A DNA stretch of 37,697 nucleotides from Lachnospiraceae bacterium (GCA_017514845.1 JAFWIM010000226.1:1-37697), one strand, 5' to 3'; positions 19,290 to 29,783 are shown, counted from the stretch's first letter. The notes: a model not told the origin generated them from the letters alone. Translations and numbers: made by a program.

Positions 19290-20272
19290 CCTGCATCTAC
19301 CTCCGGAATGTTGAGCCCGTCGTCAAATACGGCTTTCAGCGGGCGCCGCCCCTGTGAAAAGATGATTTTACCGTCTACGCGATTAAGCAGCCCGCCTTCG
19401 CGCGTAAGGGAATAATAAACCGGGATCCCGTCGTAGACCGTCTCCCCGTTTTCCTTGTACTGTATCTCGTAGTAGTTCGTGGCGTACTGATGGCATGTAG
19501 CCCAGTATGTCGCCCCGTTGGCAATGGTCCACGTTTTTCCGTCTGTCCATCTTGTACGGACGCCCACCGGGTCGTATGCCTGCGACGTTGAGCCGCCGAT
19601 TTTCAGTGCCTCTGCGATGGGCTCCGCAATGTGTCCCGCGAGTTTGAGCGCCGAGGTTTTTGTCGTGTCCACGGTGCCATGATGCGCGGCAACGTTTCCC
19701 GTTTGGCACGTCGGACGGTTCTCAACGTCGTCCGTATCCGTGAGCATGGCCGCGGTTACCGTTTCGCGGTTGCCGTCCGCCGGGTCGATGAGTGTGACCG
19801 TGCAGGCTCCGTTGACTTCGTGAATGTCAATAATCCGGTTTGATTTTGTCGTGGCTCTGTACGGTCTAAAGGGGACATATGTCGTCGCCCAGAAAAGGTT
19901 GGTCCATGTGCCATGATCGGGGGTATGTTTTTTGATATGGAGCTCGTATCCCCCGTTCGCGGCGCTGGGCCGGTTCGTCTCGACGCCTAAAAAGGCGTAA
20001 CAGACATCATCCTCCCTGAGCATCATATCCCACCATTCGGCCCACTGGACGTCGACGGTCGCGGTGTCCGCATAGTCATTGATGTTTTTGATCTTCTTGC
20101 CGTCCTCGTCGAGGAAGTACCTGCCCTTCTGTGCCGCCTGTTTGAGCGAGAGCCCGGAAATATGCGCAGGCTCTCCTCGGTCCGCATAATCCGGCTGATT
20201 CCATGTGCGGACGGCCTGCGGGCGGAGCAGCACGTTGTTCATTCTTCTACGGTTAATCGTGAGCGCGCTCAT
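19286..20272 (-). CDS. probable receptor-binding or tail-tip protein (328 aa)
   Basis: The start ATG at 20272 follows GGAGG and nearly touches the previous stop; an upstream in-frame ATG at 20326 lies inside the preceding gene without a ribosome site. The protein is Trp/Tyr-rich and beta-like (DVQWAEWWDMM, YYEIQYKENGETVYDG) with an acidic end. No known fold is recognised. It lies among adhesion proteins in GC-richer DNA, which suggests a recently exchanged host-range cassette. Confidence 0.7.
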   Translation of the reverse strand: MSALTINRRRMNNVLLRPQAVRTWNQPDYADRGEPAHISGLSLKQAAQKGRYFLDEDGKKIKNINDYADTATVDVQWAEWWDMMLREDDVCYAFLGVETNRPSAANGGYELHIKKHTPDHGTWTNLFWATTYVPFRPYRATTKSNRIIDIHEVNGACTVTLIDPADGNRETVTAAMLTDTDDVENRPTCQTGNVAAHHGTVDTTKTSALKLAGHIAEPIAEALKIGGSTSQAYDPVGVRTRWTDGKTWTIANGATYWATCHQYATNYYEIQYKENGETVYDGIPVYYSLTREGGLLNRVDGKIIFSQGRRPLKAVFDDGLNIPEVDAG

Positions 20273-20273
20273 A

Positions 20274-20897
20274 TTATGCGCCTCCTTCCTCTTCCTCCTC
20301 TTCCGGGAGCGGGTACGAATTCGCAAAGGCTCTCAAACTCTCATTGACATTGAGCTCGTAAGCCTCGCCCGCGATCGGAGCAGAGCCGTATACGTTGAGC
20401 CCTTCCGGGAGAGTAAGCGCCAGCCCTTCTTCGTTGACCTTCAAAATCTCGATTGTGACCGTCGCTTCGACTTCGGTCGGTGCCGTCGGGAGAGAGACGG
20501 AGAGCGCCTCGAGGTCCTCGTCAAATACATATTTATGGCCCCACTGAGCGGTGAGCTCGTAGGTTGTCTCCCCGGCTATGACGTGCCGCGGGATAGGCTG
20601 ATTATTAGTAGCGAGCTGGACAATGGCAACAACGTCCGCCGCTGAGCAGCCGCCTCCCCCGCTGCCGGAACCGCCGCCTGCCTGCTCGTGCCAGGTTGCG
20701 CCTTCCTCGTCATACATGTAAGTCGTGCCCGTGTCTACTTCGATAAAGCTCGACCCGTTGCAAATGAGAATGTTTTTATAAGATGTTGTGGGCTTCGTGT
20801 CGGAAGAAAGTCCAACCAAACAAAACACCTCTCTGCTCTTTGTTACTCCGTCTACAATCTTAGACGGAGCTGCTTTTGATGATAAAATTGTAATCAT
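20274..20897 (-). CDS. tail/baseplate adaptor-like protein (207 aa)
   Basis: An N-terminal beta-structured domain (TSYKNILICNGSSFIEV, TYMYDEEGATWHEQ) is followed by a flexible GSGSGGGG linker, then a second beta domain (EVEATVTIEILKVNEEG). The C-terminus is acidic. The linker between two small domains fits an adaptor in the tail-tip complex. No family is named. GC content is higher than in the capsid genes. Confidence 0.65.
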   Translation of the reverse strand: MITILSSKAAPSKIVDGVTKSREVFCLVGLSSDTKPTTSYKNILICNGSSFIEVDTGTTYMYDEEGATWHEQAGGGSGSGGGGCSAADVVAIVQLATNNQPIPRHVIAGETTYELTAQWGHKYVFDEDLEALSVSLPTAPTEVEATVTIEILKVNEEGLALTLPEGLNVYGSAPIAGEAYELNVNESLRAFANSYPLPEEEEEEGGA

Positions 20898-22114
20898 CCG
20901 TTACCTCCTTCCAATGCGGCCACGCGGCCCTCAAGCTGTGATATCCTCGATGTGAGTGTCGTAATGTTCGCCGCTGTTGCGATCTCGACACCACTGTCAT
21001 AGACAGTGATATCATCATATGCAGATATATCGATTGCATGTGCGACAAGTCTGTACTTGCCCATCTGGATTCCCCATCCGCAGAATCCAAAGTGGATGTT
21101 GTCGGAATCCGCCCGAATGAACTGGAGATGCTGAGTGATTTCCTGCTCGATTTCTTCGCCATACACAAGCTGTACTGTATAAGTGCAGATAATTTCCGCG
21201 CCTGCCTGTACCGCCGCCATTATCTGCTCATATGTTTTATCAGCTGTCGGATTGGTTGGATTATCTCCTGCTATCTTCGTGACCGTAATATGAAGCTTGT
21301 CAGCTTTGCCATTGACCTCACTTGTTAAGCTGTTGATATCTCCCATCATAGCCGGAGACCCTGTTGCAGATGTGCGGACAACACTGCCGTTACTCTTGAG
21401 GATGATATACGGAGCAGTTATCATCCATGCATCACCGTAGGCAGGATCACGATTGCTCATAAAAGTCAGACCGTTCTCGCCAAATTTGATCTGCGATGTA
21501 CCTACACCCATCAGACAGTGATATCTTGTCTGATACGGATCATCATCGGTTGACTGGCTGTATCTGTACTCGACAGCCATCACGCTTCGCCCGGAGGAGA
21601 GTGCATCAATGACATCGGCATAAGTCTGTCGGCATGTACATACCGCACTGTCTCCGCTACCGACTGTGTCGAACTCCACAACGTATGGTGCTGCGGAGAT
21701 AACGGCTGAGTTGATTTCTTCGGCTTTCTCTTCAATCTGTGCGAGTACCTGTTCAAAATAAGCAACATCCTGCTCACTCGGCTCTGTCGTTTCTATCGGC
21801 ATGTCTGCCCTTTTCAGCACCGGTATCTTGATCTTATAGACCGTTCTGCCGCTTGCATCCCCCCTGTCGAAGATATAACAAAAGAAGCTTCCGACCTCTT
21901 CCAGGAAGCTGTCAGGAATCGGAATGGTCGTTATCCCATCCGAACAAGACCCCGCCCGCAGAGTGGACCCGCCCGACTCCTCAAGAGCAAAGTGTGCCTC
22001 GACCACTGACGGAAGATTAAGGCCGACAACCCTCAGTGTCTGACCATAGTCGTGCAGATACGCCGGCTGTGACGTTACAGATCTGCAAGATCCATCAAAA
22101 AATGCATTGATCAA
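20894..22114 (-). CDS. minor tail protein with C-terminal coiled coil (406 aa)
   Basis: This ORF uses a TTG start after AAGGAGGTG. The N-terminal region (residues about 1-100) looks like an attachment domain (YGQTLRVVGLNLPSVVEAHF); a helical segment (SEQDVAYFEQVLAQIEEKAE) leads to a larger beta-rich part. It ends in a leucine-zipper-like coil (SRISQLEGRVAALEGG), probably for trimerisation. This is typical of phage baseplate or fibre proteins. Exact family is uncertain. Confidence 0.75.
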   Translation of the reverse strand: MINAFFDGSCRSVTSQPAYLHDYGQTLRVVGLNLPSVVEAHFALEESGGSTLRAGSCSDGITTIPIPDSFLEEVGSFFCYIFDRGDASGRTVYKIKIPVLKRADMPIETTEPSEQDVAYFEQVLAQIEEKAEEINSAVISAAPYVVEFDTVGSGDSAVCTCRQTYADVIDALSSGRSVMAVEYRYSQSTDDDPYQTRYHCLMGVGTSQIKFGENGLTFMSNRDPAYGDAWMITAPYIILKSNGSVVRTSATGSPAMMGDINSLTSEVNGKADKLHITVTKIAGDNPTNPTADKTYEQIMAAVQAGAEIICTYTVQLVYGEEIEQEITQHLQFIRADSDNIHFGFCGWGIQMGKYRLVAHAIDISAYDDITVYDSGVEIATAANITTLTSRISQLEGRVAALEGGNG

Positions 22115-22126
22115 TTTGACACCTCC

Positions 22127-24457
22127 TTATGCAAAGTGCATTGTGACCGTTGCTCCAATTCCACAGCACTCATTGTTGACAACATCCGGGAAGGCTGCTG
22201 TTTTACTGATTGCGATATTTATTCCGACCGGTGTTGCCGTCGCCGTAATCGTATACCCTGACGCTGTGGCCACATCCGTCCCACTGGAGAGGATGTAATT
22301 GCCACCCTGTCTGGCATTAACTCTCAGCGCTGTGACTGTAACTGTCGGCAGGGCGGCCGCTTCGGTCGGCATCGCATGTGGGATCGTAAAGCGGATCTCT
22401 GTGCCGCCTGATGTCACATATCCGGATCCGTCCCAGGTGAAGGACTGATTAGCATTCTTGCGCGGTCCTTCAGCGAGCTGTCTCCATCCGTACCAGATGC
22501 CGACATGTGCTACATACGTCCGCACAAAAATGTCGCCGTGATACGTCAAGACGATTTGCGCGCGACTCTCCTTTACGATCGGGACAGGCAGGACCCACAT
22601 AACAAACGCCTGTGTTGTCGGCGCATTTGTAAGGGCAGACGCAACAGAAACGGACGGAGCAAGGTAGCACCCGACCGTTAAGACGTCGTTGAGATCTGTC
22701 AGAGATGTGCTTCCGAGGATCTTTGTATCATCATAGATGCCCTGATTTCCGTCAACGCGCTCATCTATGACGAGGCGGGACACGCTCACGCATCTCTGAC
22801 CGTCCGTGCCTGCGATGTCTGTCAGCATGTAGATTGTGCCGCCAACATCGACAAGCGCTTTCGGCTCATCACCACCATGATAATGCGACGGTATGCGATA
22901 CGCTTTTTTAAGGATGTTGTAACTCGAGTAATCATGCTGCACGATATACGCGCCGCTGCTCCCCGTGAGCAGCTGAAGCATCTGGCCATCAATGACAGCA
23001 CCCTGCTCAACATAGAGCGTGCCCGTATCTCCGACAAGCTCGGCAATGTCATCTCCAACCGAAAGAAAATGCTTATCCAGCTCCGCGAACGCGCTGTCGT
23101 GTACGATACAGATGTCGCCATCCTCGCTGTAGCAATTGACATAGTAGATATCGCGTTCCTCGTCATAAAGGATACTGCGCACGTTCAGGTGTACGGGCAA
23201 CGTCACGAACGCCTCGAACGTCAGAGTTTCGGGGTCGATCCGGGCGATCTGGTTGTGACCGTCGCCGCAGGCGGCATAGATCTTATGCGTCTTTGCGTTG
23301 TAGCAGAGACCTGCACCGCTTCCGACTCCGGATATGACCTTTGACATTCCTGATACCGGATTAAAATCCGTATCATATGCAGTGAGGACTATATCCCCAA
23401 GATCTTCCACGCTTTCATATGTCGTTCCGTATGCTGCTACAATGCGATCATTGGTCGAATCGTAGCAGGCCCCGCGGAGGGAATAGTCACGCGTGTTTCC
23501 GGTCGATGCATTGAACTGTTTGACCATGCGCTCGATGGGCGCGCTAGATCTGAGCTCCTTGCTCACGATCAGCGGACGTACCGCATACGTCCCGCTGTTA
23601 TCGATCACGATACTATCGTCCGACCAGATCGGAGCGCTGAGCTTATACGATGCCGGCGGAACTACTACTTTGTGACCACTTGCCAGCGCCGCCTCAAATG
23701 CTGCCTTATCGTCTGTCGTTCCGTCAGCCTTCGCACCGAACATCTCAGGAGTGACAAATCCCGTGTCATACGCCGCGGCGTTGCCGGATCCGTCGAAACC
23801 GAGAAACCGCTGAGGGATTCCGGTCGACGCGAGGGAAGAAGCAAGCGCCTGGAGCATCTGAGGCATGCCCTCTATGTTCTGAACCGCATTGGTGACGTTA
23901 TCAACGGCCGTGTTTGCTACGTTCTGGGCGTTCTCCGCGGCCCTCTGTGCCGCCTGCGCTGACGCTGTTGCATTCGCCGCCGCCGCAACCGCGCTATCAG
24001 CTGAGGCCGCCGCTGCATTCGCCCGAGCTGTTGCATTTTCTGCCGCTTCTCTGTTGCGCTCGACATAACTTATAAGGCTCTCGGATTCGTGCCCGCCCAT
24101 GTTCACCGGTGACCGCTCGACATCAATTATAAAGTTCGCCGTGGCCTTCTTCATTCCTGTCCGTTCGAAGACAAGCTCCGCTATGGCTTTCCCCGGTGCC
24201 GCTGTCATCTGCTCCTTGATGTCTACTATGACACGCCCGTTCTCATCCATGCCACGCGCAACAGGATTAGAATAAACATTCTTGTCGGCTTTCAGAATAT
24301 TGATCGTAACTTCCGGGATACCATACGTCAGATCAAAGGGGCTGTCGCCGTCCATGATGTCAAATACCCACTGACCGCCAAATTCGCCTTCATTAGCATG
24401 TACGACCGTCTTGGCACTATCGTATCTGGGTATTGTGTTAAGCTTATAGATGATCAT
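22127..24457 (-). CDS. BppU-type tail fibre with pectate-lyase-like segment
   Basis: The 776-aa protein has an N-terminal baseplate-upper-protein-like domain (about 1-115: IYKLNTIPRYDSAKTVVHAN, then WVFDIMDG and VSNPVARG-like motifs). An alanine-rich coiled coil follows (about 135-195). Then comes the beginning of a beta-helix as in Pectate_lyase_3 (FVTPEMFGAKADGTTDD). A middle part resembles a beta-propeller, and a pyocin-knob-like segment ends WYGWRQL. It probably mediates binding to cell-surface polysaccharide. Catalysis is not shown. Confidence 0.82.
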   Translation of the reverse strand: MIIYKLNTIPRYDSAKTVVHANEGEFGGQWVFDIMDGDSPFDLTYGIPEVTINILKADKNVYSNPVARGMDENGRVIVDIKEQMTAAPGKAIAELVFERTGMKKATANFIIDVERSPVNMGGHESESLISYVERNREAAENATARANAAAASADSAVAAAANATASAQAAQRAAENAQNVANTAVDNVTNAVQNIEGMPQMLQALASSLASTGIPQRFLGFDGSGNAAAYDTGFVTPEMFGAKADGTTDDKAAFEAALASGHKVVVPPASYKLSAPIWSDDSIVIDNSGTYAVRPLIVSKELRSSAPIERMVKQFNASTGNTRDYSLRGACYDSTNDRIVAAYGTTYESVEDLGDIVLTAYDTDFNPVSGMSKVISGVGSGAGLCYNAKTHKIYAACGDGHNQIARIDPETLTFEAFVTLPVHLNVRSILYDEERDIYYVNCYSEDGDICIVHDSAFAELDKHFLSVGDDIAELVGDTGTLYVEQGAVIDGQMLQLLTGSSGAYIVQHDYSSYNILKKAYRIPSHYHGGDEPKALVDVGGTIYMLTDIAGTDGQRCVSVSRLVIDERVDGNQGIYDDTKILGSTSLTDLNDVLTVGCYLAPSVSVASALTNAPTTQAFVMWVLPVPIVKESRAQIVLTYHGDIFVRTYVAHVGIWYGWRQLAEGPRKNANQSFTWDGSGYVTSGGTEIRFTIPHAMPTEAAALPTVTVTALRVNARQGGNYILSSGTDVATASGYTITATATPVGINIAISKTAAFPDVVNNECCGIGATVTMHFA

Positions 24458-24461
24458 AAAC

Positions 24462-25598
24462 TCACCTCATAGCTGATGCATATTCCTGCATCAGATTCCG
24501 TAGCGTATTATTAAGCGTCTTTTTAATTGTGCCGAAACTCATCGATGTGTACTGCTCTTTAATCACATCCCAGACAAGCTTGACGACCTTGACTTCCTCG
24601 GAGATTCCAAGGGGCTGATAAATTACCCTGACGGTATCGCACAGGCCTATATGTCTGTGCGGAAGTTTCCCAACATATTCCGCCATCTTTGATAATTCAT
24701 ATCCTGACAGTGTTATGTTCGTTTCGACATTCCACGGTTTCTTTTTCTTCTCGGTGTTGTTCTGTGCGTCTGCCTTTGTTTCGAAAACCGTGTCCTGTTT
24801 CATCTTTGCAGTCAGGTCCACAAGCTTATAGTTCGGCAGGATCCTGACCGGAGATTGATCACTTCCCATCCAGAAATACGGCTTATACTGCAAATTATTG
24901 TCGTAAGTCGAGTACATCACCGCACCCGTGTATGTTTCCGCGCTGGACGTTTCTCCGGCAATGTCGCCGATGTTGACGCCGTACCTGTAAACGACGCCCG
25001 AATTCTGGCCGCGTTCCGCAAGGAATTCCACCCGCCAGCGGTCATACCTTACCTCACCATATCCGATCTCGTCTGCAATCGATCCATTGACGCCCTGGAT
25101 GTAATCGCGCACCCTGACGGGCGTTTTAATGTCTGTCTGAATAGTTTCCTCGATATCTGTATAAAATGTCAGAACTGAAGCGTGTTCCGGATAGTTGTAG
25201 ACGCGCACATCATTGTTAAGATAGCTGTATCCGATGATGGAATTCTTAAGCTGCGCGAACCTCTGTTTAACCGTCAGCTCGCTCGGCATCTGGCCGTTTA
25301 TGTACAGTCCGCATGTGATCATTCCGACATGCTTTGCATAGATCTTCATGGTCTTGATGCCGCGCTTGACCTTATAAATAACAAAAGGCTGCACTCTTCC
25401 GGTGTCGTCATATGGAGCGCCGATATAACGGAGTTCGCAAATAGAATCCGCCCTTATCCCGTTTGTGGGATATTCCGCCTCAAGAAGACAGTCGCCGTTC
25501 CGGGATTCCGTAACTTTACAGCTGATAATATCGGTCATTCGCCCGAGGCCGTTCGATGTGAAAGCGAGCTCTGTAAAATCGAAAAGCTTTGGAATCAT
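24462..25598 (-). CDS. tail-associated protein (prophage endopeptidase tail family)
   Basis: The 378-aa protein starts at the ATG overlapping the previous stop as ATGA (25598), with GAGGTGG upstream; an ATG four codons earlier is the alternative. The sequence (LFDFTELAFTSNGLGRMTD, VRDYIQGVNGSIADEIGYGE) matches the Tal/Prophage_tail family that forms the tail tip below the distal tail ring. Some members have peptidase activity; no catalytic motif is evident here. It links the tail tube to the fibres. Confidence 0.82.
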   Translation of the reverse strand: MIPKLFDFTELAFTSNGLGRMTDIISCKVTESRNGDCLLEAEYPTNGIRADSICELRYIGAPYDDTGRVQPFVIYKVKRGIKTMKIYAKHVGMITCGLYINGQMPSELTVKQRFAQLKNSIIGYSYLNNDVRVYNYPEHASVLTFYTDIEETIQTDIKTPVRVRDYIQGVNGSIADEIGYGEVRYDRWRVEFLAERGQNSGVVYRYGVNIGDIAGETSSAETYTGAVMYSTYDNNLQYKPYFWMGSDQSPVRILPNYKLVDLTAKMKQDTVFETKADAQNNTEKKKKPWNVETNITLSGYELSKMAEYVGKLPHRHIGLCDTVRVIYQPLGISEEVKVVKLVWDVIKEQYTSMSFGTIKKTLNNTLRNLMQEYASAMR

Positions 25599-26377
25599 AC
25601 CATGTACCACCTCGGATAAAATTCGAATGCACCGTGTATGCTCTCAACCCTTACCGTCTTACCGGCGGGAATGCACATTACCTTGTAATCGTTAGGAAAG
25701 CTTTCAACTATCGCAGCATTCGCGCCGGCAAGCATACCAGGAAACTGACATGTAGCTTCATGGAGCTCCGCATCATATTTTATGTCGTTATCGAGATAGT
25801 TATAATTCGTGTCACTTGATTTGAAGCCAATAACACTTATGATACTGTCTAAATCGTCATAAACGCCTATCTCATGCCGCGCACTGTCCCTGATCTTTGC
25901 AACGATGATGGGATATGCATCATAGCTTGTCGGATTTGACAGGATGATTTCATCACCGTCCTCCAGAATCCGCGGGATAGCGCCGTCAAGAAGATACTTC
26001 TGAGGCATGCACTGGAATTTCAAATCGAAACGTCCCGACCGGTTAAGCGTCCGCACTTCCGGATCCAGAGGGCTGAGCGCCCTCGCCATTCTGTAATAAT
26101 TTGGATGATAGCAGTCGGTCAGTTTATAAATGTTATCCGTGTGGGCGTTCCACCACTCACTGAAAGCATCCCATTTCTTGTCAAACCCCCGTGAGATCCA
26201 CGCGGAATATGTAATATCTACATGGGTCCATGATCCTACATAGGTTATCAGCCGGCCGGGCCTGCCCGGCACCTCAACGGTCTCAATCTTACGCTGAGGT
26301 GTCCCCCATGTCCCCGTACCGCTGACATTGACACCGAAATCAAGTGAACATTTTTTGTCATATATAAAGTATCCCAT
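25595..26377 (-). CDS. distal tail protein (Dit)
   Basis: The 260-aa sequence has the Dit pattern of Gram-positive siphoviruses: CSLDFGVNVSGTGTWGTP, VEVPGRPGRLI near residue 35, and FDLKFQCMPQKYLLDG near residue 120. Dit forms the hexameric ring joining the tail tube to the baseplate. It follows the tape measure directly, as in other siphoviruses. Confidence 0.87.
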   Translation of the reverse strand: MGYFIYDKKCSLDFGVNVSGTGTWGTPQRKIETVEVPGRPGRLITYVGSWTHVDITYSAWISRGFDKKWDAFSEWWNAHTDNIYKLTDCYHPNYYRMARALSPLDPEVRTLNRSGRFDLKFQCMPQKYLLDGAIPRILEDGDEIILSNPTSYDAYPIIVAKIRDSARHEIGVYDDLDSIISVIGFKSSDTNYNYLDNDIKYDAELHEATCQFPGMLAGANAAIVESFPNDYKVMCIPAGKTVRVESIHGAFEFYPRWYMV

Positions 26378-26378
26378 A

Positions 26379-29300
26379 TCACTTGACCCCCATCATGTCA
26401 TTGATCTTATCAATTACCATGTCCGCAAGTTCTTCCTCATCCTGTCCGGGAGCTCCGTATACATTGACAGTGAACCCGCCATAGTTGTTCGTCGGTCCAG
26501 CTCCGGCAAGGGCCGGAAGATATGCGCTGTCTCCACTGCTGAGGATTGCCCCGGTCTTTCGATACAGATCTAATGCTCTAGATCTCTTTGAGACCGACAG
26601 CGGAATAACAACCTCCGGCTGATTTCCTTCAGCCAGGAAAGAGAGCTGTTCCTGCGTGACAAATCCGCCTTCTGCGTGCCCTGATACCTTGCTGACGATT
26701 TCTTGAACGGTACGCGTGACATTCTGCACGACATGAACAACAGCGGTCATCGGCCTGCTTAATATACCCTGCATGGTCGACCATGCGGAACTTGCCGCGC
26801 TGACGGCATTGTTTACCGCCGAAACAACGCCATGCATCGGATTGGCAATAATCGGAACCATGGAGCTGTGTGCAGCACTTGCCGCCTGCGGGCCGCCATT
26901 AACAGCATTAATCTGACCCTGCATTGGCGGTGTGATAATCGCGTTCATTCCCGCTTTTGCAGTAGTCGCCGCGTTATTTCCACCGTCAACCCTATCGACC
27001 TTTGGGGTCATAGGTTTGACGAGGATATTATTCATTTGATTCCGCGCCTTGTTCGCTTCCTGCGCCGTCTTTGCGACCGGTCCGACTTTACTGTTCAGTT
27101 TTACAGCTTGGAAAATGTCCTGCATTCCCACGATGCCGAGTTGTGCCTGAGCTTTCGCGCCTTCAGTATCTACAGAAGGCTTAATAGGATTGGAATTAAT
27201 TGCATGAATCGATTCATCGGCGGTCTGCCTGATTTCCGCTATAGAAGCCTCGGCTTGTGTGGCAGATTCAGCTGCGGCCGCTGACGCTGTCGCTCCAGCT
27301 TCATTTGCTGCTGTTCCAATATTGGCATAGGACTCAGCGACCTTTTCATTTGCTTCCGGAGTGCCTTCAGCAGCAAGTTTCATGGTCTCTTCAAGCCCTG
27401 ATACCTGTGCATCGGCTTCGGCCGCAGCTCCTGCAGCTTTTTCATATGCGCTCTTTGCTTTGTTAAAAGCATCATTTGCTTGCCCAACAGCTTCATAAGC
27501 TCTATTCTGCCGGTCTATGGTTTCCTCAGTTACCTGCCCGGATATTCTCGAGGCGGCTATCTGTTCTTCAACAGCTTCCTTCTGCTTCTTTACCGCTTCT
27601 GTGTAAGTGTCTTCTACCTTGGCAAGTGACTGATGTGCTTCTGCCTGGGCTTTTAACGCCTCTCCGTAATCCTTCTGAAATGCCTGCTGTATAGCCTGTA
27701 TTTTGAGCTTTTCGATGTTTTCATCGATTGCTCCATTGATTTCTTCAAGCGCCGCTTTCGAGTTTTCGGCATGGGAAATGAACTCTGTTGAAAAATCCGT
27801 GCCCATTGCCTGATTTAACTCATTGAGTGCAAAGTTTGCGGTTTGCTCCATGCCCTCTTTGAGATTGCCCTCTGCGTCATAGCACGAATTAAGCATGTCC
27901 TGATAATAAGACAACCCCGCTCCGGCTGTCTCAATACCGGCCGCGCTTGCTTCGATCGCGGATCCGACACCGTCGACATGCTGAGCGGCCGCATCTGCCG
28001 CACTGGAAACCTCTGCGACCTTATTTGCAAATTCTATTTGCTCTGCTGTCGCTTCTCTTGACTTCGCGCCGGCGGCTGCCATAGCACCGCCAAGCACCGC
28101 CAAAGGAAGAACTACCGCGCCGGCTGCCAGACCCATGCCGAGTGTAGAAGTAGCCATAAACTCGGAAATACCGCCGGCCGCTTCTACTGCGCTTGAGAAC
28201 TCTCCGACCTTCTTGGCAACTGTACCGACTCCCGTCACGACCTGTCCGGTCGCTGTTACGACTTTTCCAAATACAGAAATGCAAGGACCCGCCGCGGCCG
28301 CAACTGCTCCCCATTGTACAATGTTTGCTTTCTGAGCATCGTCAAGAGCATTGAAAGCGCTTGTGGCCTGTGTGACCTTCTCAAATCCCGCCTCGATCGC
28401 CGGAGCGAATTCCGTGAGGATCGCCTGACCGGCTTCGATACCGGAATTTTTTATCCGGTTGACCGCCTTGTTAAACTTAGAGCTTGTTGTGTTCGCGACC
28501 TTGTCGAATGCTATCTGTGTAGCTCCGGCAGTCTTATTCATGGATTCGAGGGCTTTGTTAAACTCCTTCGCTCCATTGGCTGCAATGTTCATTGCCGCCC
28601 TGCCGGCACGGACATTTCCGAACATGTCGCCGAGCTCTACGCCGGCTTCATCAGCTCCCTCGATTACAATACCGAGAACGTCAGCAAAAGAAGCACCGGA
28701 ATCCATGAGTTCATGGAAGCTCTTGCCAGTCTTCTCCTTCAGGATGTCGCTCGCTTTAGTCCCTGACTTACCCAGCTCATTGATCATTGAGTTGAGGTAT
28801 GTCGTGGACTCCGCCGTGCTGACACCGTTTTTCGTCATGGCGACATATGCCGCAGCTACATTGTCAAGGTTGACGCCGTATGCCGCTGCTGTCGGAATGA
28901 CTGTACCGAGAGACTGGCCGAGCTGTGCGACCGTCGTTTTACCTAAGTTCTGGGTATTGATGAGCTTGTCGGAAACTGCTGTTGCCGCGTCCGCAGAAAG
29001 CCCGTAGGCGTTCAAAATCGTCGTTAAGGTATCAACGGACGTCGTGACATCCGTAAAGCCTGCTTTTGCCAATTTGGAAGCGTCAGCCACAAATCCGACT
29101 GCCTCACCGGTCGACCGTCCGGCGGAGATTGCCTGATAGGTTGCCTCAGCGAGGTCACCCGCCCCGATTCCGGTTGTATTGGAAAGTTCCTTGATCTGCT
29201 TCTCCATGTCTGACATGGATACTTCAGACTCATCGGCGATCGTCGAGACTTTCGCCATTCCATCTTCTAACCCGGTGGCCAGCTTGACAGAGGCAGCTCC

Positions 29301-29771
29301 GGCCGCCATGATCGGCGCCGTCACCGTGGTCGTGAGCTTATCACCGACCTTAGTAATGTTCTGTCCGAGCTCCTGAATCTTCTGACCGGCTTTCTCGACT
29401 TCCTGCCCCCATACGGTGAGAAGGTTGTTCTGTGCGAGCTGGCCGTTTAGGCGGTTAAGCTCGTTTTGAGCATCCGCGAGAGCCTGTTTCCATTTGAGCG
29501 TCCTCGTGTCGGCTTCACCGTATTTTTCAGATGCTTTCTGAACCATCTGCGCACACTGTTCGATGTGCTTTTTCTGGTCCTTTATCGCATCGCGGAGAAG
29601 TTTCGCCCGTTCGGCCGCCTTTTTCATTGCCGAATCATTTTTAGAAAAACTTGATTCTGTGGCCGCAAGCTCTGACTTGAGGGTCTTCGTTGCCTGTATG
29701 ATATTCTGCATCTGCTGGCGGTACTGTGCTTCGCCTTCCACGCCGATCCGCGGACCGATATTTACAGCCAT
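26379..29771 (-). CDS. tape measure protein (TP901-like)
   Basis: This is the longest gene, 1130 aa. The N-terminus is coiled coil (residues about 15-115), followed by the TP901 core (ATGLEDGMAKVSTIADESEV, AISAGRSTGEAV, GVSTAESTTYLNSMINELGKSG). Hydrophobic segments at about 540-575 could cross the membrane during DNA ejection. Then come long Ala/Glu-rich helices and a C-terminal part with VIPLSVSKRSRALDLYRKTG. Tape measure length usually scales with tail length at about 0.15 nm per residue, which would predict about 170 nm. Confidence 0.93.
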   Translation of the reverse strand: MAVNIGPRIGVEGEAQYRQQMQNIIQATKTLKSELAATESSFSKNDSAMKKAAERAKLLRDAIKDQKKHIEQCAQMVQKASEKYGEADTRTLKWKQALADAQNELNRLNGQLAQNNLLTVWGQEVEKAGQKIQELGQNITKVGDKLTTTVTAPIMAAGAASVKLATGLEDGMAKVSTIADESEVSMSDMEKQIKELSNTTGIGAGDLAEATYQAISAGRSTGEAVGFVADASKLAKAGFTDVTTSVDTLTTILNAYGLSADAATAVSDKLINTQNLGKTTVAQLGQSLGTVIPTAAAYGVNLDNVAAAYVAMTKNGVSTAESTTYLNSMINELGKSGTKASDILKEKTGKSFHELMDSGASFADVLGIVIEGADEAGVELGDMFGNVRAGRAAMNIAANGAKEFNKALESMNKTAGATQIAFDKVANTTSSKFNKAVNRIKNSGIEAGQAILTEFAPAIEAGFEKVTQATSAFNALDDAQKANIVQWGAVAAAAGPCISVFGKVVTATGQVVTGVGTVAKKVGEFSSAVEAAGGISEFMATSTLGMGLAAGAVVLPLAVLGGAMAAAGAKSREATAEQIEFANKVAEVSSAADAAAQHVDGVGSAIEASAAGIETAGAGLSYYQDMLNSCYDAEGNLKEGMEQTANFALNELNQAMGTDFSTEFISHAENSKAALEEINGAIDENIEKLKIQAIQQAFQKDYGEALKAQAEAHQSLAKVEDTYTEAVKKQKEAVEEQIAASRISGQVTEETIDRQNRAYEAVGQANDAFNKAKSAYEKAAGAAAEADAQVSGLEETMKLAAEGTPEANEKVAESYANIGTAANEAGATASAAAAESATQAEASIAEIRQTADESIHAINSNPIKPSVDTEGAKAQAQLGIVGMQDIFQAVKLNSKVGPVAKTAQEANKARNQMNNILVKPMTPKVDRVDGGNNAATTAKAGMNAIITPPMQGQINAVNGGPQAASAAHSSMVPIIANPMHGVVSAVNNAVSAASSAWSTMQGILSRPMTAVVHVVQNVTRTVQEIVSKVSGHAEGGFVTQEQLSFLAEGNQPEVVIPLSVSKRSRALDLYRKTGAILSSGDSAYLPALAGAGPTNNYGGFTVNVYGAPGQDEEELADMVIDKINDMMGVK

Positions 29772-29783
29772 TGACTCCCCTCC

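Noticed and set aside
22127-24457. Diversity-generating retroelement target in the fibre gene
   Set aside because: No reverse transcriptase ORF and no template/variable repeat pair were found.
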